This document shows positions 11,001 through 21,249 of a DNA stretch of 64,000 nucleotides, one piece after another. The stretch is from Sphaerolaimus hirsutus. Taxonomy: Eukaryota > Nematoda > Chromadorea > Monhysterida > Sphaerolaimidae. Every line of letters starts with the position of its first letter. Position 1 is the first letter of the stretch. The DNA is taken from the NCBI GenBank assembly GCA_964036195.1, contig OZ038455.1, positions 10,929,855 through 10,993,854 of the forward strand, in the 5' to 3' direction. The position numbers and the translations under genes were made by a program. The notes below the pieces were generated by a model that saw only the letters and a program-made list of their open reading frames with translations, was not told the DNA's origin and searched no databases.

Positions 11001-13118
11001 TAATGTTGATTTGAACGGTTGGTGGTGTTTTTCTCCTGATGTAGAACAAAATTTATATAACAGCAGAACCGTACCCTAAATGGGGGTAGCAGAATTTGCC
11101 GTACCGCGTACCGCACTTTTCAGATTTACGGTACTGTACCGCGTACCGCAAAATTGAAGATTGACCGTACCGTACGTTTTACCGCAAAATAGAAAATTTA
11201 CCTTTACCCTGCCGTCTGCCACCCTACTAAAATACAACGTTGAATATTTGCCACAAAGTATTTTATGGGAACCTTTAAATACAACTACAAAGATATTTTC
11301 AAAAGCACTATGGGAAGTACGATTTAACGATTTTTCCCGATTCTACAGGCACCGACAAAGACAACAATAATTGTGTAAAGTTATCAAACGGCATTCAAAT
11401 GGATACTTCGAATAGCAACTCGAATGTTATTCCCGGCTGGTGGGCGGCTGGATTTCAAGCGCAAGTGAAAAAAGTGAAATTGTTGAAACAGAGGAGCACC
11501 ATGGCTGCTAAACGTTTGTTATGTGACGTTTTGTGTGACGTTTTTAAAAACTTGTGCGTTATTCGTCGCTGCGTGGCGTTACTAGCGGAACTAGCGGTAC
11601 GCTCTCCGGACCTTCGGCCCGGTTTCGCAGTATTAAAACTAAGGCTTGGCTAGGGTGTCAACTTTCCGTTTTCCGTTTCCGCTTTCCGCAGGCCAATTTT
11701 TTTCCGTTTCCGTTTTCCGGCTGCTAAATTTTTTTTCCGTTTCCGTTTCCGTTTTTCCGGCTCATTTTCCGTTTTCCGGCTAAAATTTCAGTTTTTCCGC
11801 CTTTTTTCCATTTTACGACTCAATTGTCTGTTTTTCCAACTTTTTTTTCATTTTCTGCCTCAATTATCTGTTTTCTGTTTCAGCCAAACTGGTAAACATG
11901 CATGCAGGTTCTCAATTATGTGAATTGTTTCTATTTCTAGCAAGATTTCTGCAAATTTTTTGATTTCTGGATAAATTTCTGCAAATTTTTTTTCTGTTTC
12001 CAGCAAAATTTCAGCAAATTTTTTCCGTTTCCGGCATAATTTCAGCAAATTTTTCCGTTTCCGTTTCCGTTTTCCGGCCTTTCATTTTTCCGTTTTCCGT
12101 TTTCTGGCAGGTGCAAGATTTTTTCCGTTTCCGTTTTCCGGCGAGTGCAAATTTTTTTCCGTTTCCGTTTTCCGCCAAAAAGTTTTTGTTGACACCCTAG
12201 GCTTGGCTCTGATAATCATCCATCTCAACTTACTGGAAGGTGGTGTTCGTCATGCACCTAAAGTGGACTGAGAATGGCATAATTTTCCCCAAAACCAGTC
12301 GTGAATAATCGCGAGCACAATTTCCCTATGCTAAGTGTCTTAACACCACGTCTTAATTTTCCTACCGCGAAGGTGTATTTTTCGCCTTGAAAACTGATTA
12401 CAGGTATGCGTGTGTTCTGTGTGTTGCGAAATATACATAGTAATCGACTCAGTGCTACTGATGGCAAACGAAAATTAGAAAATATTTTCGGATTATTCGG
12501 ATTTAAAAAATAATTAGCTATTTTTAACACCGGAATGTGTGCAGCCTTTTTGTGTGGAACTTTTTCTATATAAATATAAATGCATCTGAATTGGGTTTCA
12601 AAACTTTCTGAATTTGACAAGGATAGCTGGCGATTTTCAAGTCGACCGAAGTGTTTTTTCAATTGCGGTACATTATCATTTATTAAAATGAAAAAGAGTC
12701 GAGTAGGTTTCAATAAAAATGCTAAAAACACTCCTTGAGACGATATCTCGATAGCTGGCGAATCGATTTAGAATTTGGTGCTGCTGTTATTTACATCTAT
12801 ATATTTTAAAAACGATTTTCGGAATTTGCCTATCTCATAAATAAATATGTTTTTACAGGCGCCAGGGAGTCAATATCGTCGGATCTCCCGTATGTGGAAG
12901 AAACGCGTGAAAAATCTACGCGCAAAAAGCGACCGGTACGCGAGAAAATCGCGAAAGCCAAAGTGAAAGTGAAAGCCAACGTGAAAGTGAAAGCCAAAGT
13001 GAAAACGAGAAAGGTGTCAAAAGTGGGACATAAGTCTCGAAGTTGTCGAAGAGTCAAACGTGTGGACGACCAAATTTCACAGTGTGTCCAGGATATTTTG
13101 GATCAAGTTTGTGGGTAA
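5079..13118 (+). CDS. SIRT7: SIRT7-type NAD-dependent protein deacylase
   Basis: Eleven exons: 5079-5135, 6307-6411, 6488-6570, 6669-6785, 7961-8053, 9594-9733, 10070-10252, 10321-10387, 10875-11017, 11349-11513, 12859-13118. They total 1413 nt, or 470 codons plus TAA, and every junction is in phase. The product is a class IV sirtuin, which uses NAD+ to remove acyl groups from lysine; animal SIRT7 is nuclear/nucleolar. Visible motifs: [16 protein letters not shown] (about 48-63), [12 protein letters not shown], catalytic His133 in SEIHGNMY, zinc Cys pairs CTSC (141-144) and CDKC (171-174), [23 protein letters not shown] and HGKCDDVM. These match the order I recall for human SIRT7, including a C-terminal GWW segment like GGWFGRG. 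The last exon adds a basic tail of alternating K-V-K words, so the protein is longer than human SIRT7 (400 aa). Exon 1 is the least certain. An ATTAAA lies at 13128. Confidence 0.92.
5155..6116. mobile_element. Family C foldback element, split by A3
   Basis: Outer palindrome in SIRT7 intron 1. The left end is CACACACTAGTTGACA and the right end TGTCAACTAGTGTGTG, with matching inner words CACCAAATGTCAACTGGTT and AACCAGTTGACATTTGGTG. The element at 5378-6039 is inserted near its centre. It starts about 20 bp after the proposed SIRT7 exon 1 donor. Confidence 0.75.
5378..6039 (+). mobile_element. hAT-like foldback element A3
   Basis: Complete 662-bp element from TAGGGTTGG to CTAACCCTA with an exact 8-bp duplication AGTGTTAC at 5370-5377 and 6040-6047. 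Both ends carry ACGTTTTTT words. The interior shares the conserved AAGCACTAGGTATTTTGC and CTATCCCAT segments of the family. No protein is encoded. Confidence 0.9.
6815..6945. repeat. GGCGCCA-rich short segment
   Basis: Part of SIRT7 intron 4 with repeated GGCGCCA/TGGCGCCAT words. Similar stretches are seen near 14025-14085, 15465-15500 and 18470-18520. It may be a fragment of another inverted-repeat family; ends are not defined. Confidence 0.35.
7205..7922 (+). mobile_element. hAT-like foldback element, GCGATTTT subfamily
   Basis: 718-bp element from TAGGGTTGG to CCAACCCTA with an exact 8-bp duplication CTTATAAG (7197-7204, 7923-7930). The same terminal nonamer as family A is used, but the arms repeat GCGATTTTTT / AATCGATTTTT. 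It sits in SIRT7 intron 4, 38 bp before the exon 5 acceptor. Noncoding. Confidence 0.9.
8455..8610. mobile_element. Family C-like foldback element (decayed)
   Basis: Left end CACGCACACTAGTTGACGG followed by CCAAGGCTGATAAATC, with GATTTATCAGCCTTGG as the inverted partner near 8591. The right terminus is not clear. It lies in SIRT7 intron 5. Confidence 0.45.
8645..9549 (+). mobile_element. hAT-like foldback element A4, with nested insert
   Basis: From TAGGGTTGG to CCAACCCTA with an exact 8-bp duplication CTTGTTAC (8637-8644, 9550-9557). It is longer than its relatives because a 249-bp palindromic element sits at 8865-9113. It lies in SIRT7 intron 5, ending 44 bp before exon 6. Confidence 0.9.
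8865..9113. mobile_element. Family C foldback element nested in A4
   Basis: 249-bp element with ends GTCCCACACACGCTAG and CCGTGTGGAGC and inverted words AGCGTCAAC/GTTGACGCT. The 5-bp duplication CAAAG (8860-8864 and 9114-9118) is directly confirmed because uninterrupted family A copies read ATCAAAGTATCC at this point. Confidence 0.85.
9855..9975. repeat. GATATCGAT-rich inverted segment
   Basis: Dense ATCGATATT/AATATCGAT words ending CGATATATCGTCCCAACA, in SIRT7 intron 6. Related GATAT-rich sequence surrounds the element at 58918-59443. Probably another foldback transposon; termini not resolved. Confidence 0.45.
10617..10780. mobile_element. Family M foldback element (decayed)
   Basis: ATGTAAAATGTGAAATTTT words and an inverted end TTACAGAGGGTCTGGGAGTAGCCCC in SIRT7 intron 8. 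Only the right terminus is well preserved. Confidence 0.5.
11088..11230. repeat. ACCGTACCGCGTACCG word array
   Basis: About 140 bp of degenerate TACCGTACCGC words in SIRT7 intron 9, ending GTCTGCCACCCTA. Its right terminus resembles the CCCTA ends of the 8-bp-duplication families, but I could not find a matching flanking duplication. Confidence 0.4.
11651..12199 (+). mobile_element. hAT-like element filled with TTCCGTTTCCG repeats
   Basis: 549-bp element in SIRT7 intron 10. Inverted ends are TAGGGTGTCAAC and GTTGACACCCTA, with an exact 8-bp duplication GGCTTGGC (11643-11650, 12200-12207). The body is almost entirely same-strand TTCCGTTTTCCGG-type words with diverged central copies (AAATTTCTGCAAATTTTT). 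Noncoding. Confidence 0.88.
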
Positions 13119-13127
13119 TTTTACGCA

Positions 13128-13133
13128 ATTAAA
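13128..13133 (+). terminator. Candidate poly(A) signal of SIRT7
   Basis: ATTAAA, a common variant of AATAAA, begins 10 bp after the SIRT7 stop codon. This is close to the stop, so a downstream signal cannot be excluded. Confidence 0.3.
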
Positions 13134-14025
13134 CTACTCGTGCACCACTTGCTTGTTCATATGTATGGTATTCATGTTTTCACCCACTTATTGTTATGTA
13201 TTTCCTTAAAGTGGAATGTATGTTTTTGTTCCACTTGTTATTCCAGAGAGTTATGCATTTTGTTCCATGCTGGAACATTTCATCTCGAAATGTCCCACTT
13301 TCTACTGATTTTCTCCTTCATGCATAGTTTGAGTATTGTATTTGGCGCATTGCCGAATTATTGGGACAGTGACATCTGCTCATCCGTGTTTTCTACGAAT
13401 TTTAAGTTGAAAATGTTGAAAACCATTTTGCCTATTTCCCTCCACGATTTCATTATTCATACATTGGTATTTAAAATTTAGACTTTTTTGTCTAAAAATG
13501 TATTGAAAAACATCGGCCAGGCGAAAGATTATCCTAATATAGTGTTGTCAGTGATTTGAAAATGTTTTCCTGAAAATGTTCCATGCTTTCCTCGGAGTAA
13601 GCCCTCCATTTTATGGCTTTAATTATTGTTATCTTAGTGTGAGCGATTTGAAAATTGCAGCTGCTAGTGCATATAAGTTTTGAATTCTGATGTTTTACCA
13701 TTAATGTTTTTCGAAAATGCGATAAAATGCACATTTCACTGTCCCATTAATCCATACACTCACCACATAGTATGTTCATTTTTATTTTCTTGGTGTCGGT
13801 GTAGATGTTGAAATTCATCATTTTTTCTTCGTTTTATAGCCCAAAATCTCGTGTTTAAAGAGTAATTCTTAAGCATACCAGGAAATCAATTTGACCTATT
13901 TACATGTTTGTATTCGTTGGAAAGGGTGTCTAACAAATCTCACGCCAATACTGTTATAGGTTTTAGCATTTTGTCAAATATAATGATAGTTGGCCATAAG
14001 TTTCCTTTTTAGTGATGCAAAAGCG
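13134..14025. other. Intergenic, nothing recognised
   Basis: AT-rich sequence after SIRT7. Open frames are short and lack splice-site support or motifs. No repeat family termini seen. Confidence 0.5.
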
Positions 14026-14107
14026 CCAGACGCCATGGCGCCATATTAAAATGCAGCGCCTGGCGCCAATGGCGCCACGGCTCTCTTAAGAAATGTGCCT
14101 ATGCACA

Positions 14108-14305
14108 GTAGTTGACAACTGAAATATCTAATACTGATAAATGCGTTTTGAACACATTTGAGTTTACTATACAGAATAATGTTTGATATCCATCGACAGT
14201 GGTTGACTGACAAACGCCTCATCCCGATGAATTCAAATGTATTGAACGCATATTACTATTCAGCTTTGGAAATTTTGGTTGTCAGCTGGTGTGTGTAGGC
14301 CCAAT
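14108..14305. mobile_element. Family C-like foldback element (diverged)
   Basis: Imperfect palindrome from GCACAGTAGTTGACAACTG to GGTTGTCAGCTGGTGTGTG, with inner inverted words ACACATTTGAGTTTACT and GAATTCAAATGTATTG. It matches the layout of elements at 3088-3290 and 47364-47569. Confidence 0.5.
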
Positions 14306-14337
14306 ATGGATGCGTCGCATGGCATTTTCATTTGATA

Positions 14338-14690
14338 ACAACCGTATTCCCTCGAAATGCTCCCAGGGGGTTAATTATTTCGCCAGAAAATTGAGAGAGG
14401 GGGGCTTATTTCGTTTTATTGGGTTTTTTATTATTTCGTCAGAAATATTCGTGAATGATCATAGTAAAAATAGGCTTTTTTAATACATACCGAAACTGGT
14501 AATAATTGTGACAAAACAGGATATCTTTGGACATATATACCGGTAGGTATTTATCTACACAAACCAGTTTATGTGTAGCTGCGATGCATTCAAATACATG
14601 ATGTACATAATTCAAGACGGGTTTGTATTTCGAGGGGGGTTATTATTTACCCAGGTCGCTCAGACCTGTGGGTATTCCGGGGGGGGGGGG
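14338..14690. mobile_element. Family H-like foldback element
   Basis: Starts ACCGTATTCCCTCGAAATG and has GTATTTCGAGGGGGGTTATT near its right side. G-rich runs replace the inner arms. The right end is eroded. Confidence 0.45.
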
Positions 14691-14725
14691 GGGGGGTCAA
14701 TTCGATATAATACGACATGCAGGTT

Positions 14726-15427
14726 TAGGGTTGGCCGATGTTTTTTTTAAACGTTTTTTATTTAAAAAAAACGTTTTAAAAAAAAACAAACATGACGTCC
14801 CAAATGTTTTTTTTTAAAAAAAAAACATCGACCGAAATTTTTAGTACTAAGCACTAGGTATTTTGCAAAAATTTTGCGCGCAAGCGCGCAATTTCACACA
14901 CAAATTGACATTGGCGGTTGTTTTAATTGGTTTTGTGGCATTTTTAGTATCAAAGTATCCATTTCTATGTGCTACCATGGGTTAATAAGCCGTCATATGT
15001 TGCTGTAGTATATAATATTGAGGTAATGTGCTTCCATGTACCTCCACAGTGTGTAACTTCACTCCCAAAGTAACAACCTCGTTTTATAACCTTGTTTGAT
15101 CACTATTCCGTGCCAAACTTTACCTGAAGTCACGAACATTCGACTATAAGGCGATATACGAACGATATGTCGACGAAAAATGGATATTTTTGACACAAAT
15201 CACCACTTATAATGCTATCCCATGGCTCCACAGACATTATATGGTCATATATAACATCACAGAGTATTGCCACTGTCTGATATACCTATATATGTTGACA
15301 CAAGGTCATATCTGGGAGCTTTTAAAAAAAAACGTTTTTTATTAAAAAAAACGTTTTTTTTTAAAAAAAAACGTTTTTTTTTTTTAAAAAACATCGAGTT
15401 AAAAAAAACGTTTTTTTTCCAACCCTA
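14726..15427 (+). mobile_element. hAT-like foldback element A5
   Basis: 702-bp element from TAGGGTTGG to CCAACCCTA with an exact 8-bp duplication TGCAGGTT (14718-14725, 15428-15435). Long AAACGTTTTTT arms at both ends; noncoding interior shared with A1-A4 and A6. Confidence 0.9.
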
Positions 15428-16047
15428 TGCAGGTTACAATTTCATCGAAGGTTGTGGTGCAATTTCAAATGGCGCCACAGAAAAATGGTGCCATGGCGCG
15501 GCGACTTTCTATTTACCATGGCATTACATCAGTAGTCATAATGTTTACATATTCGTAACGGTTTGTGTTAAAAAGTCTAGAAAAGGTGTGAATTGGATCA
15601 TTGTGCCAATGAAATAGCATTTGTGGTCTGGTTGTGTGTTGTTTTCGACGCGGCAGCTTTGTTTTGCTTTTGCACAGCCCGTGCGAATATTTTCCTTGCG
15701 TCGGTCATGTGTTTCTAAGATTTATGTGAACATATTGCCAGTGGTCTTCAATCTCTACCCTTGTTGCTTTTCACATATCAGTGTCGATCTGTTTTTTATG
15801 CATATTTATAGCGAGTTTCTTTTTTTCCGTCCCCTGAAACCCCGCCACCCCGTGAACCCATTACGGTCCAACACCTGGACTGGCAACCCCAAAAATTTAT
15901 ACATTAACTTTTTTAGTAATATTTTATCAATTCCTCTGCCTATCGCGTGGCTGGGAGTCATTGTCAACTAGTGTATGTGGCAGAGTTGTCAAAATGTATT
16001 TCGATTTACTCGAAAAAGACGCACTCGAGTATTGGGTAAATACATTT
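15428..16047. other. Intergenic, nothing firm
   Basis: Contains GGCGCCA-type words near 15470-15500 and a 5' fragment of GTCAACTAGTGTATGTGG (15961). Open frames here have no supporting splice sites or motifs. Confidence 0.4.
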
Positions 16048-16680
16048 GAGGCGTCCAATTCTAAAAGTCGACAAGTCCAAATATGAAAATTTCGAGTTAG
16101 GCCCGGAAATGTCATCTGGGGCTACTTCCGCTCATTTTTCATCATTTTCCATAAAATTTTTGACCTCACATGCCCATATGGCATAGTGCCAAATTTTGGG
16201 GGAAAATGCAAAAAATTTGGGCAAGAAGTCGACAAGTCCACTTAGTTTTGGGCTATAAGTCGACAAGTCCATCCTGCGCATCTTTTTTTTATGGGAAAAA
16301 AACGCAAGAAATGTGATAAGTCCACTATGGGTACCGATTTCTAAAAGTCGAGAAGCGCATAAATTTCCCATAAGGGAGGCGCAACGCGGGCGGAAACAAA
16401 AATGTTCTCGCGTGCAAGAGGGCGACAAGTCCATTTCCCTCCCGAAAACAGTTTTGCTCTGACCGAATGGAATTTTATGGACACCCCATTTTTCACATAT
16501 ACGTTGAGATTTGGGGCTGAAAATTTGACACTTTATTGTCAACATATGGAACTTAATGAAAAGCATGAGAGAGCCAAATTGGACACGCACCACGGGCCTG
16601 GAATTGGGTTTGAAACTTAAAATGCGATTTACTCTAAATCACATTTTGTGGACTTGTCGACTTTTAGAATTAGACGCCTC
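16048..16680 (+). mobile_element. Family K foldback element K1
   Basis: 633-bp element with ends GAGGCGTCCAATTCTAAAAG and TTTAGAATTAGACGCCTC and a 4-bp duplication ATTT (16044-16047, 16681-16684). A second, near-full-length copy in the opposite orientation is at 34826-35459. Repeated GTCGACAAGTCCA words run through it. No ORF of substance. Confidence 0.85.
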
Positions 16681-16790
16681 ATTTACATATACTTGTATAA
16701 AAGGACCTGTACATGTTTCAAAAGTAGACGTGTAGAGAAAATGTATTTCAGAAAAATGCATTGCAATTTTGTTGCTAAAATAAAGGAACT

Positions 16791-17057
16791 ACCGTATTTC
16801 CTCGAAATACACCCCCCCTCTCGAAATACCCCCCCCCCTCAAAATGGGCACTATGAATTTGTGGTCCGGTAAATGCATAACAGACGTTCAAAACACTTAC
16901 TATGTTACGTTAGAATATCGTTTATACCATCTACATCCTTATATAAGGCTGTAAAAACTTATAAATGGTAGTTATTGTTGCATTTTTCACGTTTTTCTCT
17001 CACAATTTTCACTCTGAAAAAATAAACCCCCGGGGGGTAATTCGAGGAAATACGGTA
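16791..17057. mobile_element. Family H foldback element
   Basis: Inverted ends ACCGTATTTCCTCGAAAT and ATTCGAGGAAATACGGT, each followed inward by CCCCC/GGGGG runs. The centre is unique AT-rich sequence. Noncoding. Confidence 0.8.
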
Positions 17058-17632
17058 ATCAAATCATTTTCCTATAGAATTACTAAATAATAATTAAAAT
17101 GACATCTGTTGTGTATTCCAGTGAAAAAATCGCTTTCCCATGTAAAAAGTAGTTGCTTTTACATTTTCCATGAAAAAGTGCCCATTTTTACGTATTCTAT
17201 AAATAAAAGTACTCGCTTTTACAGTTACCGTGGCAAAAAGTACACGCATTTTCACTTTCCTTGAGAAAAAGTATTTTACTCACAGGCACTCATAAGTACA
17301 GGTAAAAAAGTATTTTACATTTTCTGTATTCAGGGATAAGTAAAAAAGGTATTTTACATATACATATACCTCGAAAAAAATTCAGTAATTCTAACAGCTC
17401 GTTTGTACTCCTAACTGTGTAGGACTTTGTTTTCTTTACATCCTGTCACATTACGCCCTCATTCCAGGTATTTCCTCAGTCATAAAAATTCAATTCTAGT
17501 CATTTAGGCTGTTTTACCCGATGGCTTTCTATGCTGAAAAAGGTGCAAAATTACCGATTCATCGTTCCATCGTGGCTGATTTCCAGGTTTGTGTTGCGTT
17601 TGATTTGTGTGAAATCTAGAGTTTTTGTTGGT
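17058..17632. other. Intergenic, nothing recognised
   Basis: Contains a loose 50-60 bp repetition of AAAAAGTATTTTACA / GTACTCGCTTTTACA words at 17150-17370, otherwise unremarkable. Confidence 0.4.
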
Positions 17633-17771
17633 GGGACACGCTAGTTGACATCGACACCAAATTTTAACTGGTTTTTATCCCAATTCAAAGCTTAAGTATG
17701 AACGTAGGTTTGAATCTGAATCTGAACCAGTTGACATTTGGTCTCGATGTCAACTAGTGTACGTGGGCCCA
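17633..17771. mobile_element. Family C foldback element
   Basis: Compact 139-bp palindrome from GGGACACGCTAGTTGACA to TGTCAACTAGTGTACG with a 5-bp duplication TTGGT (17628-17632, 17772-17776). This is the shortest complete member in the window. Confidence 0.8.
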
Positions 17772-17889
17772 TTGGTACAAGTCGCCGTACTAGTTTACGG
17801 GTTTTATCTGTTTTGAACGCATTTGAGTTCGCCGGAATGGGGGGGTCGTCAACTGCTGTTGGCGGAAATCTAATCATGCGTGATAAATA

Positions 17890-17965
17890 AAGTTTTCACT
17901 AAACTAGTGCACTGGAGAGCCAATTCCAGGTGAGTGGGTTCGATTCCCAGCTCAGATCATACATT
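17890..17965 (+). other. tRNA-like T-arm, possible SINE relic
   Basis: GGTTCGATTCC is the classical B-box/T-loop word, and TGGG/CCCA around it can pair. An A-box-like TAGTGCACTGGAGAGCC precedes it at the right distance. No acceptor stem closes the structure, so it is not a working tRNA; a decayed tRNA-derived SINE head is the likelier reading. Confidence 0.3.
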
Positions 17966-17994
17966 TTTCAAAATGGATTACCTAGTTGACATGT

Positions 17995-18062
17995 CAGGGG
18001 TCTCCTAGGGGGGGGGCAGCCCCCCCCCAGCCCCCCCCCCCCCTAGGAGACCCCTGGCACGG
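17995..18062. repeat. Perfect hairpin with G8/C13 runs
   Basis: CAGGGGTCTCCTAGGGGG and its exact complement CCCCCTAGGAGACCCCTG flank poly-C/poly-G tracts. It would form a very stable hairpin or G-quadruplex. It may be a tiny foldback element or an assembly-sensitive site. Confidence 0.6.
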
Positions 18063-18794
18063 GGTGATCGCACACAATTGAATCCTTTTTATGCATCGTT
18101 ACATTTTTCTTTGTCGCTACCACAGACACCTTCCAAATGTGTCAAACTTAGGTTAGGTTCCTTACGGCGCCATTCCTTCATTCGGTTAATGTTTCTGCAC
18201 GAATGCGGTTCTTGCGAAAACAAAAAGTACATAAGGTCGAGTGTCGATTCCGAATTTTTTGCACTGTTTCAAGATAAGGTCTATGCGCATGAAATGACAA
18301 TGCTTTATTTGCTCACAGTGACTGATAAAGTGGCTTCTTTTTGCCCGTGATGTGATTGTTTTGTTGAAAAGTTTGTCATTGATGGAAAATCACAATTTTG
18401 AAAGCGCGTTTGTAACGAATAGATCGGCGCCCCCCCTAAAATTTGACCCCTGTGGTAAAGGTATGGCGCCTTGGCGCCAGCGCCATTCGTAGGCGCAACG
18501 CCATGGCGCCATTGGCGTTGGCATTGGCGCAAAATACTGCTGTACTTGTAAATATGTATTTTCATGGATATAAATACAGCGACGGGGACACATTTTGAGC
18601 GCTTTTTTGTCCAAAACCACAGGTACAAATTAAATATACTGTGCGGCGCCGAAATGCGCGCTTGCGCACAAAATTTTTCTCAGTTGCCGATAAAATTGCC
18701 TCATGGAAGTTCCATTTCTGGCATATTTTTTTGTCCGACCCGGGAAGGGGGGGGGGCGGCCGCCCCCCCCCCACGCCCCCCTGGCTACGTCCTT
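18063..18794. other. Intergenic with low-complexity tracts
   Basis: Holds a GGCGCCA-word segment (18460-18530) and a G/C-run segment ending CCTGGCTACGTCC (18736-18790), also seen as GGACGTAGCCACC at 57820. No gene seen. Confidence 0.4.
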
Positions 18795-19476
18795 ATCCGA
18801 TGTTTTTTTTAAAACGTTTTTTATTAAAAAAAAAACGTTTTTTTTTTTTTTTTAAACATGACGTCCGAAATGTTTTTTTAAAAAAAAAAACATCGACCGA
18901 AATTTTTAGTACTAAGCACTAGGTATTTTGCAAAATTTTTGCGCGCAAACGCGCAATTTCACACACAAATTGACATTGGTGGTTGTTTTAATTGGTTTTG
19001 TGGCATTTTTAGTGTCAAAGTATCCATTTCTATGTGCTACCATGGGTTAATAAGCTGTCATATGTTGCTGTAGTATATAATATTGAGGTAATGTGCTTCC
19101 ATGTACCTCCACAGTGTGTAACTTCACTCCCAAAGTAACAACCTCGTTTTATAACCTTGTTTGATCACTATTCCGTGCCAAACTTTACCCTGAAGTCACA
19201 AACATTTGACTATAAGGCGATATACGAACGATATGTCGACGAAATATGGATATTTTTGACACAAATCACCACTTATAATGCTATCCCATGGCTCCACAGA
19301 CATTATATGGTCATATATAACATCACAGAGTATTGCCACTGTCTGATATACCTATATATGTTGACACAAGGTCATATCTGGGAGCTTTTAAAAAAAAACG
19401 TTTTTTATTTAAAAAAAACGTTGTTTTTTTTAAAAAAACATCGAGTAAAAAAAAAACGTTTTTTTTTCCAACCCTA
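18795..19476 (+). mobile_element. hAT-like foldback element A6
   Basis: Family A body with a preserved right end CCAACCCTA (19476). The left TAGGGTTGG is missing: the element begins at CCGATGTTTTTT directly after another repeat, so the 5' end is deleted or replaced and no target duplication is found. Confidence 0.8.
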
Positions 19477-19916
19477 TCTAGACCTCTCTTGTTTGCCTGG
19501 GGTCAGTGTCCGGGGTGGTCATGTCGGCGTGGGGTACCCACTGTCCATTGGGGGGGGGGGGTATTTTTGTTTTTGCGATGGCGCTTTCACCCCACTACTA
19601 TCAATAAAGATACCTCTAGTTGCAAAATTACTACATTTGATTGCGCCACACATTGCAGTATGTCTTCATTAAATAGTGCTACTGCGCTAAATTTGTAATT
19701 AGTGTTCGTTTTTGAGCATTAATGTTGCGGCTTCAGTGCGCGTTTTAGTTATTTTTTGTTCAATCCCACAATGGCGAAACAACTCTGTTATTTACCTAGT
19801 TGTGTTTATATCTGAGTTTTTTTAGTGTGGCGTTTATTGCGCGTTTTCGGCATGATGTTGCATTTTCGGTATTTTTTGAAAATTTTTGAAAGTAGAAATC
19901 ATCTCTGGTAGAAACG

Positions 19917-20292
19917 GCCCTGTGCCATTACGCATGTAAACCCATTATGTATTAGAACAAGAACGAATCTAACTATACCAGGCATGCTGAAAATATGCGA
20001 TAAAACACATGACCTAGTGATTTTAAAGGTGAAATCCTATTAAAAGTATGAAATCTAGCGACTTTGGGTGAAAATTAGGGTAAAATTGCTCAAAAGCGAT
20101 CCAGATAGCTAGATAGCTAGGCAATTTGCTTGGGGGGGACTCTGTTCAGGGAAAAGTAACGAAAAAATTTGCATCCTGAATAGATAGATTTGGCATTTTG
20201 GGGTGGGGAAACCGCCCCCTTTCTTACCCCCTGCGGGTATAATGTGTCTATAATGGATGTAGATGCGTAATGGGTTTACATGCATAATAGGC
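19917..20292. mobile_element. Family P inverted-repeat element
   Basis: Inverted ends around GGCCCTGTGCCATTACGCAT and TGCATAATAGGCCTG, with inner TGTAAACCCATTA/TAATGGGTTTACA. The interior shares AGCGATTTTGAGTGAAAATT-type and TAGATAGCTAG words with the elements at 28300-28870 and 44165-44550. Noncoding. Confidence 0.55.
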
Positions 20293-21245
20293 CTGACACG
20301 TAGAAACCATCACAGTAGAAAAATAAATAAAAATTTCTTTTTTCAAAAAACAATACATTTTTGAGAAGGCGAGTCGCATGCTTTCCGCGCACCGACGAAA
20401 TTTCTGTTCAAAGCGTCAAAATATTGTCTAATATTATACTGTAAATTTATTTATTTATACTGATTTACACGAAAATTAAGTTGCCATTGTTCGCTGATTG
20501 TATCTAATTACGATATAATAATTGCATGAGTTTTGCCTCATAATGCCCGTTCCATTTTACTCCGTGTTCAATACCGTGTGTCCCATTTATTCAGGGGAAT
20601 TAAATTGAAATTCAGAGGCCAGATTAGACTTATGAAACAATAAAAACAACAAATTTGAGTTTCGCTAGGCTCTTTATTTTGCGGTTTTATCTGCGCTTGA
20701 ATCAATTTCTTGAAAACTCGCATGGAAAGTTCATTTTCATAGATTTTTTTCGTATCATGGCTATTTTCCACCACTCCACAGCCATTAAAGGTCCACGATA
20801 AACAATGTGACAACGTGTACATTCCTTCATTTCATAAAAATTACTTGGCCATTTAAAAACAGATTTTAATTTTAGAATTTTTTCAACCAATCAGGTTAAA
20901 AAATAGATTTTGTCATTTCTAATCATTTAATTGACCACACTGTACACGTCTGACAAAATGCACTTTATTTTATGTCTACTTGAAAACTACCAACTTGCCA
21001 ATAGTCAGTCATTGTCCACACTTGTGCAATTGTAAATAACTAGCAGGATTCTCTCCGACCTTCGGTCGGGTTTTGTGGTTCTCTACAATTAATACCATTG
21101 GAGAAAATATGATACTTTAGTTAAGTTTGCCCACATGCTAGGCATGTGTTTTGAAATGCGGTATGTAATCTACCAACAATAACAAGACCAATACCAAAGA
21201 TGCAATGTTTTGGAATGGATTTTTGTAAACTTCTGAAAAATGGTT
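20293..21245. other. Intergenic, nothing recognised
   Basis: AT-rich, with a short TCTCCGACCTTCGGTCGG hairpin at 21052-21069 that is similar to TCTCCGGACCTTCGGCCCGG at 11601. No supported gene. Confidence 0.4.
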
Positions 21246-21249
21246 GGGC

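Noticed and set aside
15836-15900. Short Pro-rich frame (PETPPPREPITVQHLDWQ)
   Set aside because: No acceptor in phase and it lies 2.7 kb beyond the SIRT7 stop; insufficient support for an extra exon.
17890-17965. Functional tRNA gene
   Set aside because: Only the T-arm and a weak A-box are present; no acceptor stem or anticodon arm can be drawn.
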